Source of the DNA: Nocardiopsis sinuspersici
GTDB taxonomy: Bacteria > Actinomycetota > Actinomycetes > Streptosporangiales > Streptosporangiaceae
Length of the DNA stretch: 64,000 bases
Assembly (NCBI GenBank): GCA_008638415.1
Contig: VWVT01000003.1
Coordinates: 310,001-374,000, forward strand
Reading direction: 5' to 3'
The notes under the pieces are model-generated. The model worked only from the letters and a program-made list of their open reading frames with translations, was not told the origin of the DNA and ran no database searches. Of this stretch, positions 47,901 through 55,372 are shown piece after piece. Every line of letters starts with the position of its first letter. The stretch's first letter is position 1. Made by a program: the position numbers and the translations under genes.

Positions 47901-48131
47901 ACCCTCCAGCAGACGGTCGAGGGCTGGACCGCCGACATGGTGGTCCGGTTCGGCTCCCGCCGTCTGCTGCTCCTGCTCGACCACGAGCCCGACGGCCGGT
48001 CCCTGCGCCACCTGCTCGCCCGGGGCGAGTCGCTCAACCGCGTCACCGGGGACCCCGTGGTGCTGGTGCCCGCCTGGCGCTGCCTGGCCGATCCGCGCAC
48101 CCTCGTGGAGGAGATCCTCACCGCCCACTGA
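44919..48131 (+). CDS. Large protein resembling an inactivated superfamily 1 (DNA2/UPF1-like) helicase
   Basis: 1070 residues, not matched to a named family. A region from about 381 to 950 follows the order of SF1 helicase motifs but has lost catalytic residues. A Q-motif-like LDQSQ at 381 is followed by a P-loop APPGSGAHD (402-410) with alanine in place of the essential lysine. The Walker B position reads FDLVVVVGAER (699-709) without the DE pair. A motif III-like VFGDPAHPGP (727-736), a motif IV-like VVAVVAPTQPQVALIR and a late RLVVVGDRGYW can also be seen. The last 85 residues recall a Vsr-like nuclease fold, also degenerate. A Gly/Asp-rich repeat linker occupies about residues 262-300. 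The start is GTG 44919 after GGGGGGA. The nei gene follows after 145 bases. Confidence 0.6.
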   Translation: MRSLRDDEHDIGYGCVPGAEQGIPGALPAAPGQVSRSGVGTASLRWKPPIDRDEVRSLLAYLRACLHREAVHTHSVRADELGSDACACLPAGPEVLFSGARETLVLSPEAARVMRLARSRGQAPRYGYPLVFLGEGADRLALPLLVVDVRAVDDAGDLRAAPEGTLVRAVGPPDVNPALLARLGVTDPEDLFELRTRLRSGAPDPLRRPAAVADLAVRVRALLARLEVERVDDIAPLGTRSTPRTDIDGAHNVAVFFRAGPDGRRGADRYGPDGRHGAGEHGTGDAGPGPDGYEYGPGDVESVLADLDPSERDGLNPDDVGGTALEPLLGRTTAARRAETAAPPHPGRLFAGRGSSRRAARAVPPSTGTDGSTVPIRATPLDQSQYAVLSAAMRDQLTVAAAPPGSGAHDLVDAIVRTAVGNGQRVLVCGRTATDIAETGVRADASPAYPLVRVGGSEHRSAEVLLLTRLLTEHAGNMSTACADSGGRDFGGEDPLTHWTDLAEDWARVREAWRTMDTMASGGHALAHLAKERARVIAQGWDPDSLFTPERGGPEYWLQRAERARAGALTGLRHRGAVRRELGVGTDPDSLARLCAVARMESEWRSAVDRRTRCAPLGELTAELADALDRHRRSSAACLRSVAEPRLRRGRAAIENRLETLNWHHGNGWLGLDDLLDALPAWMCRTDQVRALPPHAGLFDLVVVVGAERTRVAELLPALYRANRAVVFGDPAHPGPTSALEPDEERRVLATAGLSADQLDDRGLRHGTGSAMRALYRAAPPPIWLDEHDGAPPRLAEAASRHCYGGRLAVRTTPDPAGGPAFEWRDAAGVCEAAPGASYVNRDEAYRVAVVVDEIDEHLPYGRVVAVVAPTQPQVALIRRLLRKRVLRHEVRVGGPDLLACDRDAVDVTVLSPMLTLGAPTIAERRIRRMGHLWSSVLTRTRQRLVVVGDRGYWSGDDGPLGGLDAVASGACAVRADPAASALVAELRRVGTEVTLQQTVEGWTADMVVRFGSRRLLLLLDHEPDGRSLRHLLARGESLNRVTGDPVVLVPAWRCLADPRTLVEEILTAH

Positions 48132-48276
48132 CGCACCGGCCGAAGGGCCCCGCGGGCCGGCCGGAGCGGTCCCACGCACCGGCCGGCCGGTACGCGCGGG
48201 AGCACTACCCTGGACCGGGACGTCCGGAACGCGGTGGTCCGTCCGCCGCCCCGGGCCGACGGGAGAGGGGAACACG

Positions 48277-49167
48277 GTGCCTGAGGGCCACACGCTGCAC
48301 CGGCTGGCGGCGCACTTCGACAAGACCTTCGGCGGCGGCACGGTGCACGCGAGCAGCCCGCAGGGCCGCTTCGCCGACGGCGCCGCCCGCGTGGACGGCC
48401 GGGTCCTCGCCGAGAGCGAGGCACACGGCAAGCACCTCTTCCTCGGATTCGACTCGGGGGAGTGGCTGCGGGTCCACCTGGGCCTGTACGGTGCCTGGAC
48501 CTTCGGCGACACCGACGGCGAACGCCACCTGGGAGCGCCGCGCGCCGGGGCCGGAACCCGCCTGGAACTGGTCCGCGACGAGGAGGGCTTCGTCCTGCCG
48601 CCGGCGCCGGTCGGCGCGGTACGCGCACGGCTGGTCAACTCCTCCGGCTGGGCCGACCTGCGCGGGCCCTCGGCCTGCGAGGTCCTCACCGAGGATGAGA
48701 AGCAGGCCGTCCAGGACCGGCTGGGCCCCGACCCCCTGCGCGACGACGCCGACCCCGAACGGGCCTGGCGCGTGGTCGGCCGCTCCCGGACCAGCGTCGC
48801 CGCACTGCTCATGCGCCAGGACGTCGTGGCGGGGATCGGCAACATCTACCGGGCCGAGTCGCTGTTCCGTGCGGGCCTGGACCCCCTTACCCCGGGCCGC
48901 GAGCTCACGCACGGCCAGTGGACCCGGCTGTGGGAGGACCTCGCCGGACTGCTCCGCGACGGCGTGCGCGACGGCCGTATCGTCACCACCCTGCCCGAAC
49001 ACCGCCCCGATCCGGACGTGTACCCCGTCCCCCGGTCGGACAGTTTCTACGTCTGCTACCGCACGGGCGACCCCTGTCGCGTGTGCTCCTCCCCGGTCGC
49101 CTCCTCCACTCTGGCCGGGCGCACCCTCTACTGGTGCCCGGGATGCCAGGGAGGCTCGCGGGGCTGA
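48277..49167 (+). CDS. nei: Endonuclease VIII-type DNA glycosylase (Nei1-like)
   Basis: 296 residues of the Fpg/Nei family, which removes oxidised pyrimidines and cleaves the abasic site. The mature N-terminus PEGHTLHRLA provides catalytic P2 and E3. K52 lies in AHGKHLFLGF, the H2TH region includes MRQDVVAGIGNIYRAE, and the zinc finger is CRVCSSPVASS then WCPGCQ. The sequence follows mycobacterial Nei1 closely (SSPQGRFADGA, VHLGLYGAW). The start is GTG 48277 after GGGAGAGGGG. Its position after the helicase-like gene raises the possibility of a shared DNA-repair role. Confidence 0.94.
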   Translation: MPEGHTLHRLAAHFDKTFGGGTVHASSPQGRFADGAARVDGRVLAESEAHGKHLFLGFDSGEWLRVHLGLYGAWTFGDTDGERHLGAPRAGAGTRLELVRDEEGFVLPPAPVGAVRARLVNSSGWADLRGPSACEVLTEDEKQAVQDRLGPDPLRDDADPERAWRVVGRSRTSVAALLMRQDVVAGIGNIYRAESLFRAGLDPLTPGRELTHGQWTRLWEDLAGLLRDGVRDGRIVTTLPEHRPDPDVYPVPRSDSFYVCYRTGDPCRVCSSPVASSTLAGRTLYWCPGCQGGSRG

Positions 49168-49204
49168 CGGAATCTTTGTTCGCATGGGTTTCGAGTCCAT
49201 GCAG

Positions 49205-49236
49205 TACAATCCCTAGCCGTCTGCTTAACCGGTTCA
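49205..49236 (+). promoter_or_regulatory. lacI-family gene promoter with AACCGGTT operator
   Basis: A TACAAT -10 hexamer (49205-49210) is followed at 49225-49236 by TTAACCGGTTCA, whose AACCGGTT core is palindromic. It lies 24 bases before the regulator start, as expected for autorepression. A second inverted repeat, GCATGG/CCATGC, lies just upstream of the -10 (49182-49202). Confidence 0.65.
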
Positions 49237-49259
49237 GTTTTCTGTGATCAGGGGGACGA

Positions 49260-50291
49260 ATGGGGGGACTGATGCGGCGTCCGACCATCATGGACATCGC
49301 CAAGGCCGCCGGGGTGTCCAAAGGTGCCGTGTCGTATGCCCTCAACGGGCGCCCGGGGGTCTCGGAGCAGACCCGTGGGCGCATCCTGGCGATCGCCCAT
49401 GACCTGGGCTGGGCGCCCAGCAGCCCGGCGCGGGCGCTCTCGCCCGGCGGCCGGGTCGGAGCGATCGGCCTGGTGGTGGACCGCCCCGCCCACTCGCTCG
49501 GCCTGGAGCCCTTCTTCATGCAGCTGGTCTCGGGTATCGAGACGGAGCTGGCCTCCTCGGGGGTGGACCTCCTGCTACAGGTCACCGAGGACATGGGCGC
49601 CGAGATCGCGGCCTACCGGCGCTGGTCGGCCGAGCGCCGCGTCGACGGCGTGGTCATGGTGGACCTGCGCGTGGACGATCCCCGTGTCCGCGTGGTGGAG
49701 GAGCTCCCCCTGCCGGCCGTGCTCCTGGGCGGCCCCGAGGGGGCGGATCCCCTGCCCTGCCTGTACACCGACGACGCCGGTGCCATGCGCGAGGTCGTCC
49801 ACTACCTGGCCGCTCTCGGCCACCGGCGCATCGTCCACGTGGCGGGCCCGGAGGAGTTCGTGCACACCCGGGCGCGGGTGGGCGCCTTCCTGGACGCGGC
49901 GGAGCAGGCCGGCCTGGGTGAGGCCCGCTCGGTCTACGCCGACTACACGGGTGAGGCGGGCACGAAGACCACGCGCAGGCTGCTGGCCACCCAGGACCGG
50001 CCTACCGCGCTGGTCTACGACAACGACCTGATGGCCGTGGCCGGGTTGGGCGTGGCCCACGAGATGGGCGTCGACGTGCCCTCCCAGCTGTCCATCGTGG
50101 CCTGGGACGACTCGGTGCTGTGCCGGCTGGTCCGCCCGTCGCTGACCGCGATCGCCCGCGACGTCGTCTCCTACGGCCGCATGGCCGCGCTGATGCTGGG
50201 CGCGACGATCAAGGGCGGGCCGGTGGAGAAGCGGGAGGTCTCCCGGGGCGAGCTGTACCCGCGGGCGAGCACCGGACCCCTGGGCGCGTGA
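49260..50291 (+). CDS. LacI-family repressor of the family-5 ABC importer
   Basis: 343 residues. The N-terminal HTH (RRPTIMDIAKAAGVSKGAVSYALNGRPGVS) has the LacI hinge after it, and the rest is a periplasmic-binding-like sugar sensor (VGAIGLVVDRPAH, VDGVVMVDLR, LGHRRIVHVAGP, PTALVYDNDLMAVAGLG). LacI regulators with this fold respond to sugars, which argues that the adjacent transporter carries oligosaccharides. ATG 49260 and ATG 49272 are both possible starts. The same AACCGGTT motif precedes this gene and the transporter operon. Confidence 0.93.
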   Translation: MGGLMRRPTIMDIAKAAGVSKGAVSYALNGRPGVSEQTRGRILAIAHDLGWAPSSPARALSPGGRVGAIGLVVDRPAHSLGLEPFFMQLVSGIETELASSGVDLLLQVTEDMGAEIAAYRRWSAERRVDGVVMVDLRVDDPRVRVVEELPLPAVLLGGPEGADPLPCLYTDDAGAMREVVHYLAALGHRRIVHVAGPEEFVHTRARVGAFLDAAEQAGLGEARSVYADYTGEAGTKTTRRLLATQDRPTALVYDNDLMAVAGLGVAHEMGVDVPSQLSIVAWDDSVLCRLVRPSLTAIARDVVSYGRMAALMLGATIKGGPVEKREVSRGELYPRASTGPLGA

Positions 50292-50354
50292 CCTGAGGGG
50301 CCCGTCCCGCCCCCCGTGCTCCCCCTGGGCGTCCGAACGCCGACTGCCCGCCGT

Positions 50355-50369
50355 CCCCGCCAGGCGGGG
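50355..50369 (+). terminator. Short hairpin after the lacI-family gene
   Basis: CCCCGC-CAG-GCGGGG, six-base arms, 64 bases after the stop. Weak but plausibly a terminator upstream of the transporter promoter. Confidence 0.4.
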
Positions 50370-50386
50370 GCGTGAGCGTGCGTGCG

Positions 50387-50396
50387 GAACCGGTTC
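50387..50396. promoter_or_regulatory. LacI-type operator upstream of the transporter operon
   Basis: GAACCGGTTC is a perfect palindrome sharing its core and the following AG with the site in front of the lacI-family gene. A further CCGGTTCAG half-site lies at 50510-50518, so the two could allow looping. Confidence 0.65.
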
Positions 50397-50432
50397 AGCG
50401 GGGGCGAACTTACTGACATACCCGCATCTGTG

Positions 50433-50452
50433 CTGTTACAAGCGAGTAACAG
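50433..50452. promoter_or_regulatory. Inverted repeat in the transporter promoter region
   Basis: CTGTTAC (50433-50439) pairs with GTAACAG (50446-50452). TTGACG at 50467-50472 is a possible -35, with a weak TTGTTA-like -10 near 50493. The regulator that might bind is unknown. Confidence 0.4.
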
Positions 50453-50541
50453 CGAAGTGTCGGGCATTGACGGGCTTCCGTCGGACGTGTTGTTGTTAAC
50501 GTCACTTACCCGGTTCAGCAACGACCCTGCGCGCCCCCTAC

Positions 50542-50555
50542 TGGGAGCGCTCCCA
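50542..50555. promoter_or_regulatory. Perfect CebR/CelR box
   Basis: TGGGAGCGCTCCCA is the 14-base operator recognised by CebR in Streptomyces and CelR in Thermobifida, repressors released by cello-oligosaccharides. It lies 62 bases upstream of the binding-protein ATG, downstream of the probable promoter. Confidence 0.85.
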
Positions 50556-50616
50556 CCTCTCCGCGTCATGGAGGGGACTCCCCCCACGGGTCGGCCGGGT
50601 GGAAGGAGGAGTCGAG

Positions 50617-52326
50617 ATGAAGTCTCTGCGGCTTCCGGCGGCACTCGCGGCACTGGCCATCGCGGCCACTGCATGCTCGGGTGGCGGCGGGGAAGAAGGC
50701 GGCGGTACGGGGCAGTACCCCCGGGCCGAGACCCTGTACACCACGGGTACGGCGTGGTCGGCGCCGACCAGTTGGAACCCCATGATGAGGGGAGGTTACG
50801 CGGTCGGCACGATCGGCCTGGTCTACGAGTCGCTCTTCCACTACGACCCGGTGACCGGCGAGTACGTGCACTGGCTCGCCGAGAGCGACGAGTGGGTCTC
50901 GGACACCGTGCACGAGATCACCCTGCGTGAGGGCATCACGTGGACCGACGGAGAGCCCCTGGTCGCCGACGACGTCGTGACCACGCTGGAGCTCGGCAAG
51001 ATCGACGGAGTCTCCTACAGCAACGTCTGGAACTACGTCGAGAGCGTCGAGGCCACCGACGAGCGCACGGTCACCGTCACCTTCTCGGAGAGCCGTCCGC
51101 AGGAGTGGATGAACTGGGCCTACTCCAACCCCATCCTCCCCGCACACATCTGGGGCGACATGGAGGAGACCGCGGTCACCGACAGCGCCAACGAGAACCC
51201 GGTCGGCACCGGCCCCTACGTCTACGAGTCGCACGCGGACGACCGCATGATCTGGGAGCGCAACGACGACTGGTGGGGCGTCGAAGCCCTCGACATGGAC
51301 ATGGACGCGCGCTACATCGTCGACATCGTCAACGCCTCCAACGAGGTGACGATGGGCATGCTGAACCAGAACGAGGTCGACCTCTCGAACAACTTCCTTC
51401 CGGGAATCGACCAGGTCCTCAACAGCAACGAGAACGTCACCAGCTTCTACGACGGTCCCCCGTACATGAAGAGCGCCAACACGGCGTGGCTGGTGCCGAA
51501 CACCACCCGCGCCCCGCTCGACGACGTGGAGTTCCGCCAGGCCCTGGCCCACGCCATCAACATCACCGAGATCGTCGAGGGCCCCTACGCCAACCTCGTC
51601 GAGCCGGCCAACCCCACCGGCCTGCTGCCCGAGTGGGACGCCTACATCGACCAGGAACTGGTCGCCGAGGAGGGCTTCAGGTACGACGCGGACGAGGCGG
51701 TGGGCCTCCTGGAGGAGGCCGGCTACCTCGACGAGGACGGCGACGGCTTCGTCGAGACGCCCGACGGCGAGCCCATCGAGCTGACCCTGGAGGTTCCCTC
51801 CGGCTGGACCGACTGGATGGAGGCGGCCCGCCTGATCGCGGAGCACGCACAGGAGGTCGGCATCAACATCACGGCCGAGTTCCCGGACGAGGCCCTGCTC
51901 AGGGACCACCGCAACTCGGGTGAGTTCGACCTGGTCATCAACAACGAGCGGCAGCTGAGCAACACGCCGTGGACCTACTACGACTACCTCTTCCAGATGC
52001 CCGTCCAGGAGCAGCAGACCACGGTGAACTTCCACCGCTACGAGAGCGAGGAGGCGTGGGACCTCACCGAGCAGCTCGCGGCGGTGCCCGTGGACGACGT
52101 CGAGGCCGCGGCCGAGATCACCTCGAAGCTGCAGGAGATCCAGCTGGCCGAGCTCCCGGCCATCCCGCTCTGGTACAACGGCCTCTGGGCGCAGTCCACC
52201 AACACGAACTGGACCAACTGGCCCAGTGAGCACGAGGACACGCCCAACAGCGCGCCCACCCTCTGGAACGGGTGGATGGAGCAGGGCGGCATCACCACTC
52301 TCGCGGAGATCGAACCGGTCGAGTAG
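50617..52326 (+). CDS. Family-5 ABC transporter binding lipoprotein, probable oligosaccharide binder
   Basis: 569 residues of extracellular solute-binding protein family 5 (DppA/OppA fold). The signal peptide ends at C20 (IAATAC, with an atypical -3 alanine), followed by a GGGGEEGGG linker. Family landmarks include SWNPMMRGGYAVGTIGLVYESL, WLAESDEWVSD, REGITWTDGEPLVADDV and NPVGTGPYVYE. Family 5 proteins mostly bind peptides, but a branch in thermophiles and soil bacteria binds beta-linked oligosaccharides. The sugar-type regulator and CebR/CelR box favour the latter. The ATG at 50617 has AAGGAGGAG upstream. Confidence 0.92.
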   Translation: MKSLRLPAALAALAIAATACSGGGGEEGGGTGQYPRAETLYTTGTAWSAPTSWNPMMRGGYAVGTIGLVYESLFHYDPVTGEYVHWLAESDEWVSDTVHEITLREGITWTDGEPLVADDVVTTLELGKIDGVSYSNVWNYVESVEATDERTVTVTFSESRPQEWMNWAYSNPILPAHIWGDMEETAVTDSANENPVGTGPYVYESHADDRMIWERNDDWWGVEALDMDMDARYIVDIVNASNEVTMGMLNQNEVDLSNNFLPGIDQVLNSNENVTSFYDGPPYMKSANTAWLVPNTTRAPLDDVEFRQALAHAINITEIVEGPYANLVEPANPTGLLPEWDAYIDQELVAEEGFRYDADEAVGLLEEAGYLDEDGDGFVETPDGEPIELTLEVPSGWTDWMEAARLIAEHAQEVGINITAEFPDEALLRDHRNSGEFDLVINNERQLSNTPWTYYDYLFQMPVQEQQTTVNFHRYESEEAWDLTEQLAAVPVDDVEAAAEITSKLQEIQLAELPAIPLWYNGLWAQSTNTNWTNWPSEHEDTPNSAPTLWNGWMEQGGITTLAEIEPVE

Positions 52327-52424
52327 GGGCGGGGGAGACACTCCCCCTCCATCCCGCTGACCACTCCCCACCCCCGGCCGGGGCACGGCGCGAGAGATGC
52401 CCTGCCGGGGGAGCCCCGGGCGAC

Positions 52425-52464
52425 GGGCACGGTACGGGTCTTCCACAGGGCCCGCACCGTGCCC
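52425..52464 (+). promoter_or_regulatory. Intercistronic hairpin between binding protein and permease genes
   Basis: GGGCACGGT (52425-52433) pairs with ACCGTGCCC (52456-52464), and the stem continues inward through CGGG/CCCG after one mismatch. It may stabilise the binding-protein mRNA or reduce readthrough to the permeases. Confidence 0.6.
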
Positions 52465-52510
52465 CCGCCGGGGCCGCTCGACTGTCCGCCGCCATCACCT
52501 GGAGGAACGT

Positions 52511-53506
52511 GTGTGGCGCTACATCGGTCGTAAGCTCTTCGTCTACCTGCTTACGTTCATCGTCGCGGTCACCATCAACTGGATGATTCCGCGCTTCATG
52601 CCGGGCGATCCCGTCCAGAGCATGCTTTCCCGCGCTCAGGTCAGTGACCCCGAAGCCCTGGAGGCCATGACCAGCTACTACGAGAACCTGTTCGGCCTCA
52701 ACGCTCCCCTGTACGAGCAGTACCTGAACTTCTGGGCGGGTCTGCTCCGGGGCGACCTGGGCATCAGCGTGATGCGCTATCCCGAGCCGGTCACCGACAT
52801 CATCCTGGGGGCGGTGCCCTACACCCTGGCCCTGCTGCTCCCCGCGATCCTGCTCAGCTGGGTCGTCGGCAACCGCTTCGGCGCCTTCGCCGCCCGGAGC
52901 AAGATCCTGGACAACACGGTCCTGCCGGTCGGGTACATCCTCACCGCCACGCCGTACATGTGGCTGGCCCTGCTGCTGGCCTGGAGCCTGGGCATCGTCG
53001 CCGGGATCTTCCCGGCCTCCGGCGGCTACAGCTTCTCCCTGCGCCCCGAGTTCAGCTGGCTGTTCATCTCCGACCTGATCTCCCACTGGTTCCTGCCGTT
53101 CCTGTCCATGTTCCTGGTGGCGCTCGGCGGCTGGGCGATCGGTATGCGCAACATGATCATCTACGAGCTGGAGGCGGACTACGCCAACTACCTCCAGGCC
53201 CTCGGCGCCCCGCGCAAGCTGATCCGCCGCTACGCGTTCCGCAACGCGATGCTGCCGCAGATCACCGGTCTGGCGGTCCAGCTGGGCACGATCATCGCGG
53301 GCTCCCTGCTCACCGAGATCGTGTTCAACTACCCCGGCCTCGGCAGCCTCATCCTGGACTCCCTGAACAACCGGGACTTCTTCCTGCTCCAGGGGGTCTT
53401 CCTGTTCGTGGTCGTCGGGGTGCTGATCGCCAACTTCATCATCGACATCGTCTACGTACTGATCGACCCGCGCACCCGGGTCCAGATGACGGGAGGCTCC
53501 TCATGA
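52511..53506 (+). CDS. Family-5-linked ABC transporter permease 1 (DppB type)
   Basis: 331 residues with the DppB/OppB layout: an N-terminal membrane segment ending in a MIPRFMPGDPV-type loop, then five further segments and the coupling loop (ELEADYANYLQALGAPRKLI, RRYAFRNAMLPQITGLA). The GTG at 52511 has GGAGGAA upstream; the longer frame to 52397 is unsupported. Its stop overlaps the second permease as ATGA. It forms the channel with permease 2. Confidence 0.93.
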   Translation: MWRYIGRKLFVYLLTFIVAVTINWMIPRFMPGDPVQSMLSRAQVSDPEALEAMTSYYENLFGLNAPLYEQYLNFWAGLLRGDLGISVMRYPEPVTDIILGAVPYTLALLLPAILLSWVVGNRFGAFAARSKILDNTVLPVGYILTATPYMWLALLLAWSLGIVAGIFPASGGYSFSLRPEFSWLFISDLISHWFLPFLSMFLVALGGWAIGMRNMIIYELEADYANYLQALGAPRKLIRRYAFRNAMLPQITGLAVQLGTIIAGSLLTEIVFNYPGLGSLILDSLNNRDFFLLQGVFLFVVVGVLIANFIIDIVYVLIDPRTRVQMTGGSS

Positions 53507-54414
53507 CGAGCGTCGCTGGAGCACCGGGAACCGCGGACTCCGCCGGTTCCCCGGAACCGGTCGGTGAGCGCAGGTTCTCCGAGACCCTGCACTTCGCCCG
53601 GCGCAACCCCAAGCTGCTCATCGGCCTGGGCATCGTCCTCACGTTCCTGCTGCTCGGGATCATCGGCCCGCTCTTCATCGGCCACGACCCCAACGAGTAC
53701 GTCGGCCCGCAGACCCAGCCGCCCAGCGGTGAGTACTGGTTCGGCACCACCACGTTCGGCCAGGACATCTGGGCCCAGTTCGTGTACGGGCTGCGCTCCA
53801 CGTTCCTCATCGGCGTGTTCGGCGGCGGCGTCGCCTTCGTCATCGGCACGGCGGTCGGATTCGTCGCCGGGTACAAGGGCGGGATCATCGACGAGATCCT
53901 CAACATGATCACGAACGTGGTCCTGGTCCTTCCCGCCATGGTCGTCCTCATCGTCGCGATCGCCTACCTGGAGGCGCGCGGCCTGTTCGTGCAGGGACTG
54001 TTCATCGGTCTGACCTCCTGGCCGTGGGCGGCTCGCGCGGTCCGCTCCCAGGCGCTGTCGCTGGCCACCCGCGACTACGTGGACCTGGCCCGGCTCAGCG
54101 GTCGGCGCACGTGGAAGATCATCACCACCGAGATCGCTCCCAACATGAGCTCCTACCTGGTGATGTCCTTCATCCTGCTCTTCGGCGGAGCCATCCTGAT
54201 CGCCGCCGGCCTGGACTTCATCGGCCTCGGCCCGGCGGGCGGCGTGTCCCTCGGACTGATGTTGCAGAGCGCCAGCCAGTGGAGCGCCCTGCAACTCAGC
54301 ATGTGGTGGTGGTTCATCCCACCGGGGCTCGGCATCACGGCGATCGTGGGCTCGCTGTACATCCTCAACGTCGGGCTGGACGAAGTGTTCAACCCCAAGC
54401 TGCGGGAGCTGTAA
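53503..54414 (+). CDS. Family-5-linked ABC transporter permease 2 (DppC type)
   Basis: 303 residues of the DppC/OppC family: a hydrophilic N-terminus, about six membrane segments, the FGTTTFGQDIWAQFVYGLRS segment typical of the family, and the coupling loop around SLATRDYVDLARLSGRRTWK, IITTEIAPNMSSYL. It overlaps the genes on both sides (ATGA before, TAATG after), so all four are made in fixed proportion. Confidence 0.94.
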   Translation: MTSVAGAPGTADSAGSPEPVGERRFSETLHFARRNPKLLIGLGIVLTFLLLGIIGPLFIGHDPNEYVGPQTQPPSGEYWFGTTTFGQDIWAQFVYGLRSTFLIGVFGGGVAFVIGTAVGFVAGYKGGIIDEILNMITNVVLVLPAMVVLIVAIAYLEARGLFVQGLFIGLTSWPWAARAVRSQALSLATRDYVDLARLSGRRTWKIITTEIAPNMSSYLVMSFILLFGGAILIAAGLDFIGLGPAGGVSLGLMLQSASQWSALQLSMWWWFIPPGLGITAIVGSLYILNVGLDEVFNPKLREL

Positions 54415-55364
54415 TGACCCTGCGCGTCAACGACCTGAAGGTCTACTACCAGACCCTGCGCGGGGACGTCCGCGCCCTCGACGGCGTCACGTTCGACCTC
54501 GCGGACGGGGAGATCATGGGCCTGGCCGGCGAGTCCGGCTGCGGCAAGACCACCCTGGGCAAGAGCATGATCCGCCTGGACTCGCGGATGCGCCACGTCG
54601 GCGGCACCATCGAGTTGAACGGCAAGGACGTGCCCATCGCGGACGACGACGCGATGGTCCCCCTCCGGTACCGCGAGATCTCGCTCATCCCGCAGTACGC
54701 GATGAGCGCGCTCAACCCCACCCGCAAGATCGGGCGGATGGTCAACGAGCTGCTGCGCGCACGCGGTGTCCGGCCCGCCGACATCGCCGACGAGCTCAAC
54801 CGCCGGCTGGAACTGGTCGGCCTGGACACGGACGTGCTCAACCGGTTCCCGATCGAGCTGTCCGGCGGCATGAAGCAGCGCGTCGTCATGGTGATCTCCA
54901 CCCTGCTCGACCCGTCGCTGCTGATCGCGGACGAGGTCACCTCGGCCCTGGACGTGTCCACGCAGCGGGCCGTCGCAGAGTCGATGGTGGAGTTCCGCGA
55001 CCGCGGATACGTCAAGAGCATGATCTTCGTGACCCACGACATCTCGCTCGTGTACCAGATGGCGGACACGATCATGGTGATGTACGCGGGCCACATCGTG
55101 GAGAAGGCGCCCGCCGCGACCATCATCAACGAGCCCAAGCACCCCTACACCCAGATGCTCATCGGAGCTCTGCCCGAGGTCGGCTCCACCATGGTGCAGG
55201 GCCGCCTGGAGGGCATCCCCGGCACCCCGCCGGGCCTGCTCAATCCGCCCACCGGCTGCCGGTTCAAGGACCGCTGCCCGATGGCGTTCTCCAAGTGCTC
55301 CGAACAGCCGCCGCTGGTGGAGATCGAACCCGGCCACTGGGCCGCCTGCTGGAAGACGGGGTGA
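54414..55364 (+). CDS. Family-5-linked ABC transporter ATPase 1 (DppD type)
   Basis: 316 residues. Walker A is GESGCGKTT, the signature LSGGMKQRVVMVIST, Walker B LLIADEVTSALD and the H-loop VTHDISLVYQM. The C-terminal oligopeptide/dipeptide transporter extension includes GCRFKDRCPMAFSKCSEQPP, where cysteines are placed as in DppD proteins that bind an iron-sulfur cluster. It pairs with the second ATPase nine bases downstream. Confidence 0.94.
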   Translation: MTLRVNDLKVYYQTLRGDVRALDGVTFDLADGEIMGLAGESGCGKTTLGKSMIRLDSRMRHVGGTIELNGKDVPIADDDAMVPLRYREISLIPQYAMSALNPTRKIGRMVNELLRARGVRPADIADELNRRLELVGLDTDVLNRFPIELSGGMKQRVVMVISTLLDPSLLIADEVTSALDVSTQRAVAESMVEFRDRGYVKSMIFVTHDISLVYQMADTIMVMYAGHIVEKAPAATIINEPKHPYTQMLIGALPEVGSTMVQGRLEGIPGTPPGLLNPPTGCRFKDRCPMAFSKCSEQPPLVEIEPGHWAACWKTG

Positions 55365-55372
55365 GATAGACC

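Noticed and set aside
49170..49190. SigR-type promoter (GGAAT) before the lacI-family gene
   Set aside because: No GTT occurs at the required 18-base spacing; the nearest is at 14.
46700..49216. 838-codon plus-strand frame over the pseudo-helicase and nei genes
   Set aside because: It is out of frame with both, arginine and proline rich, and has no recognisable domain.
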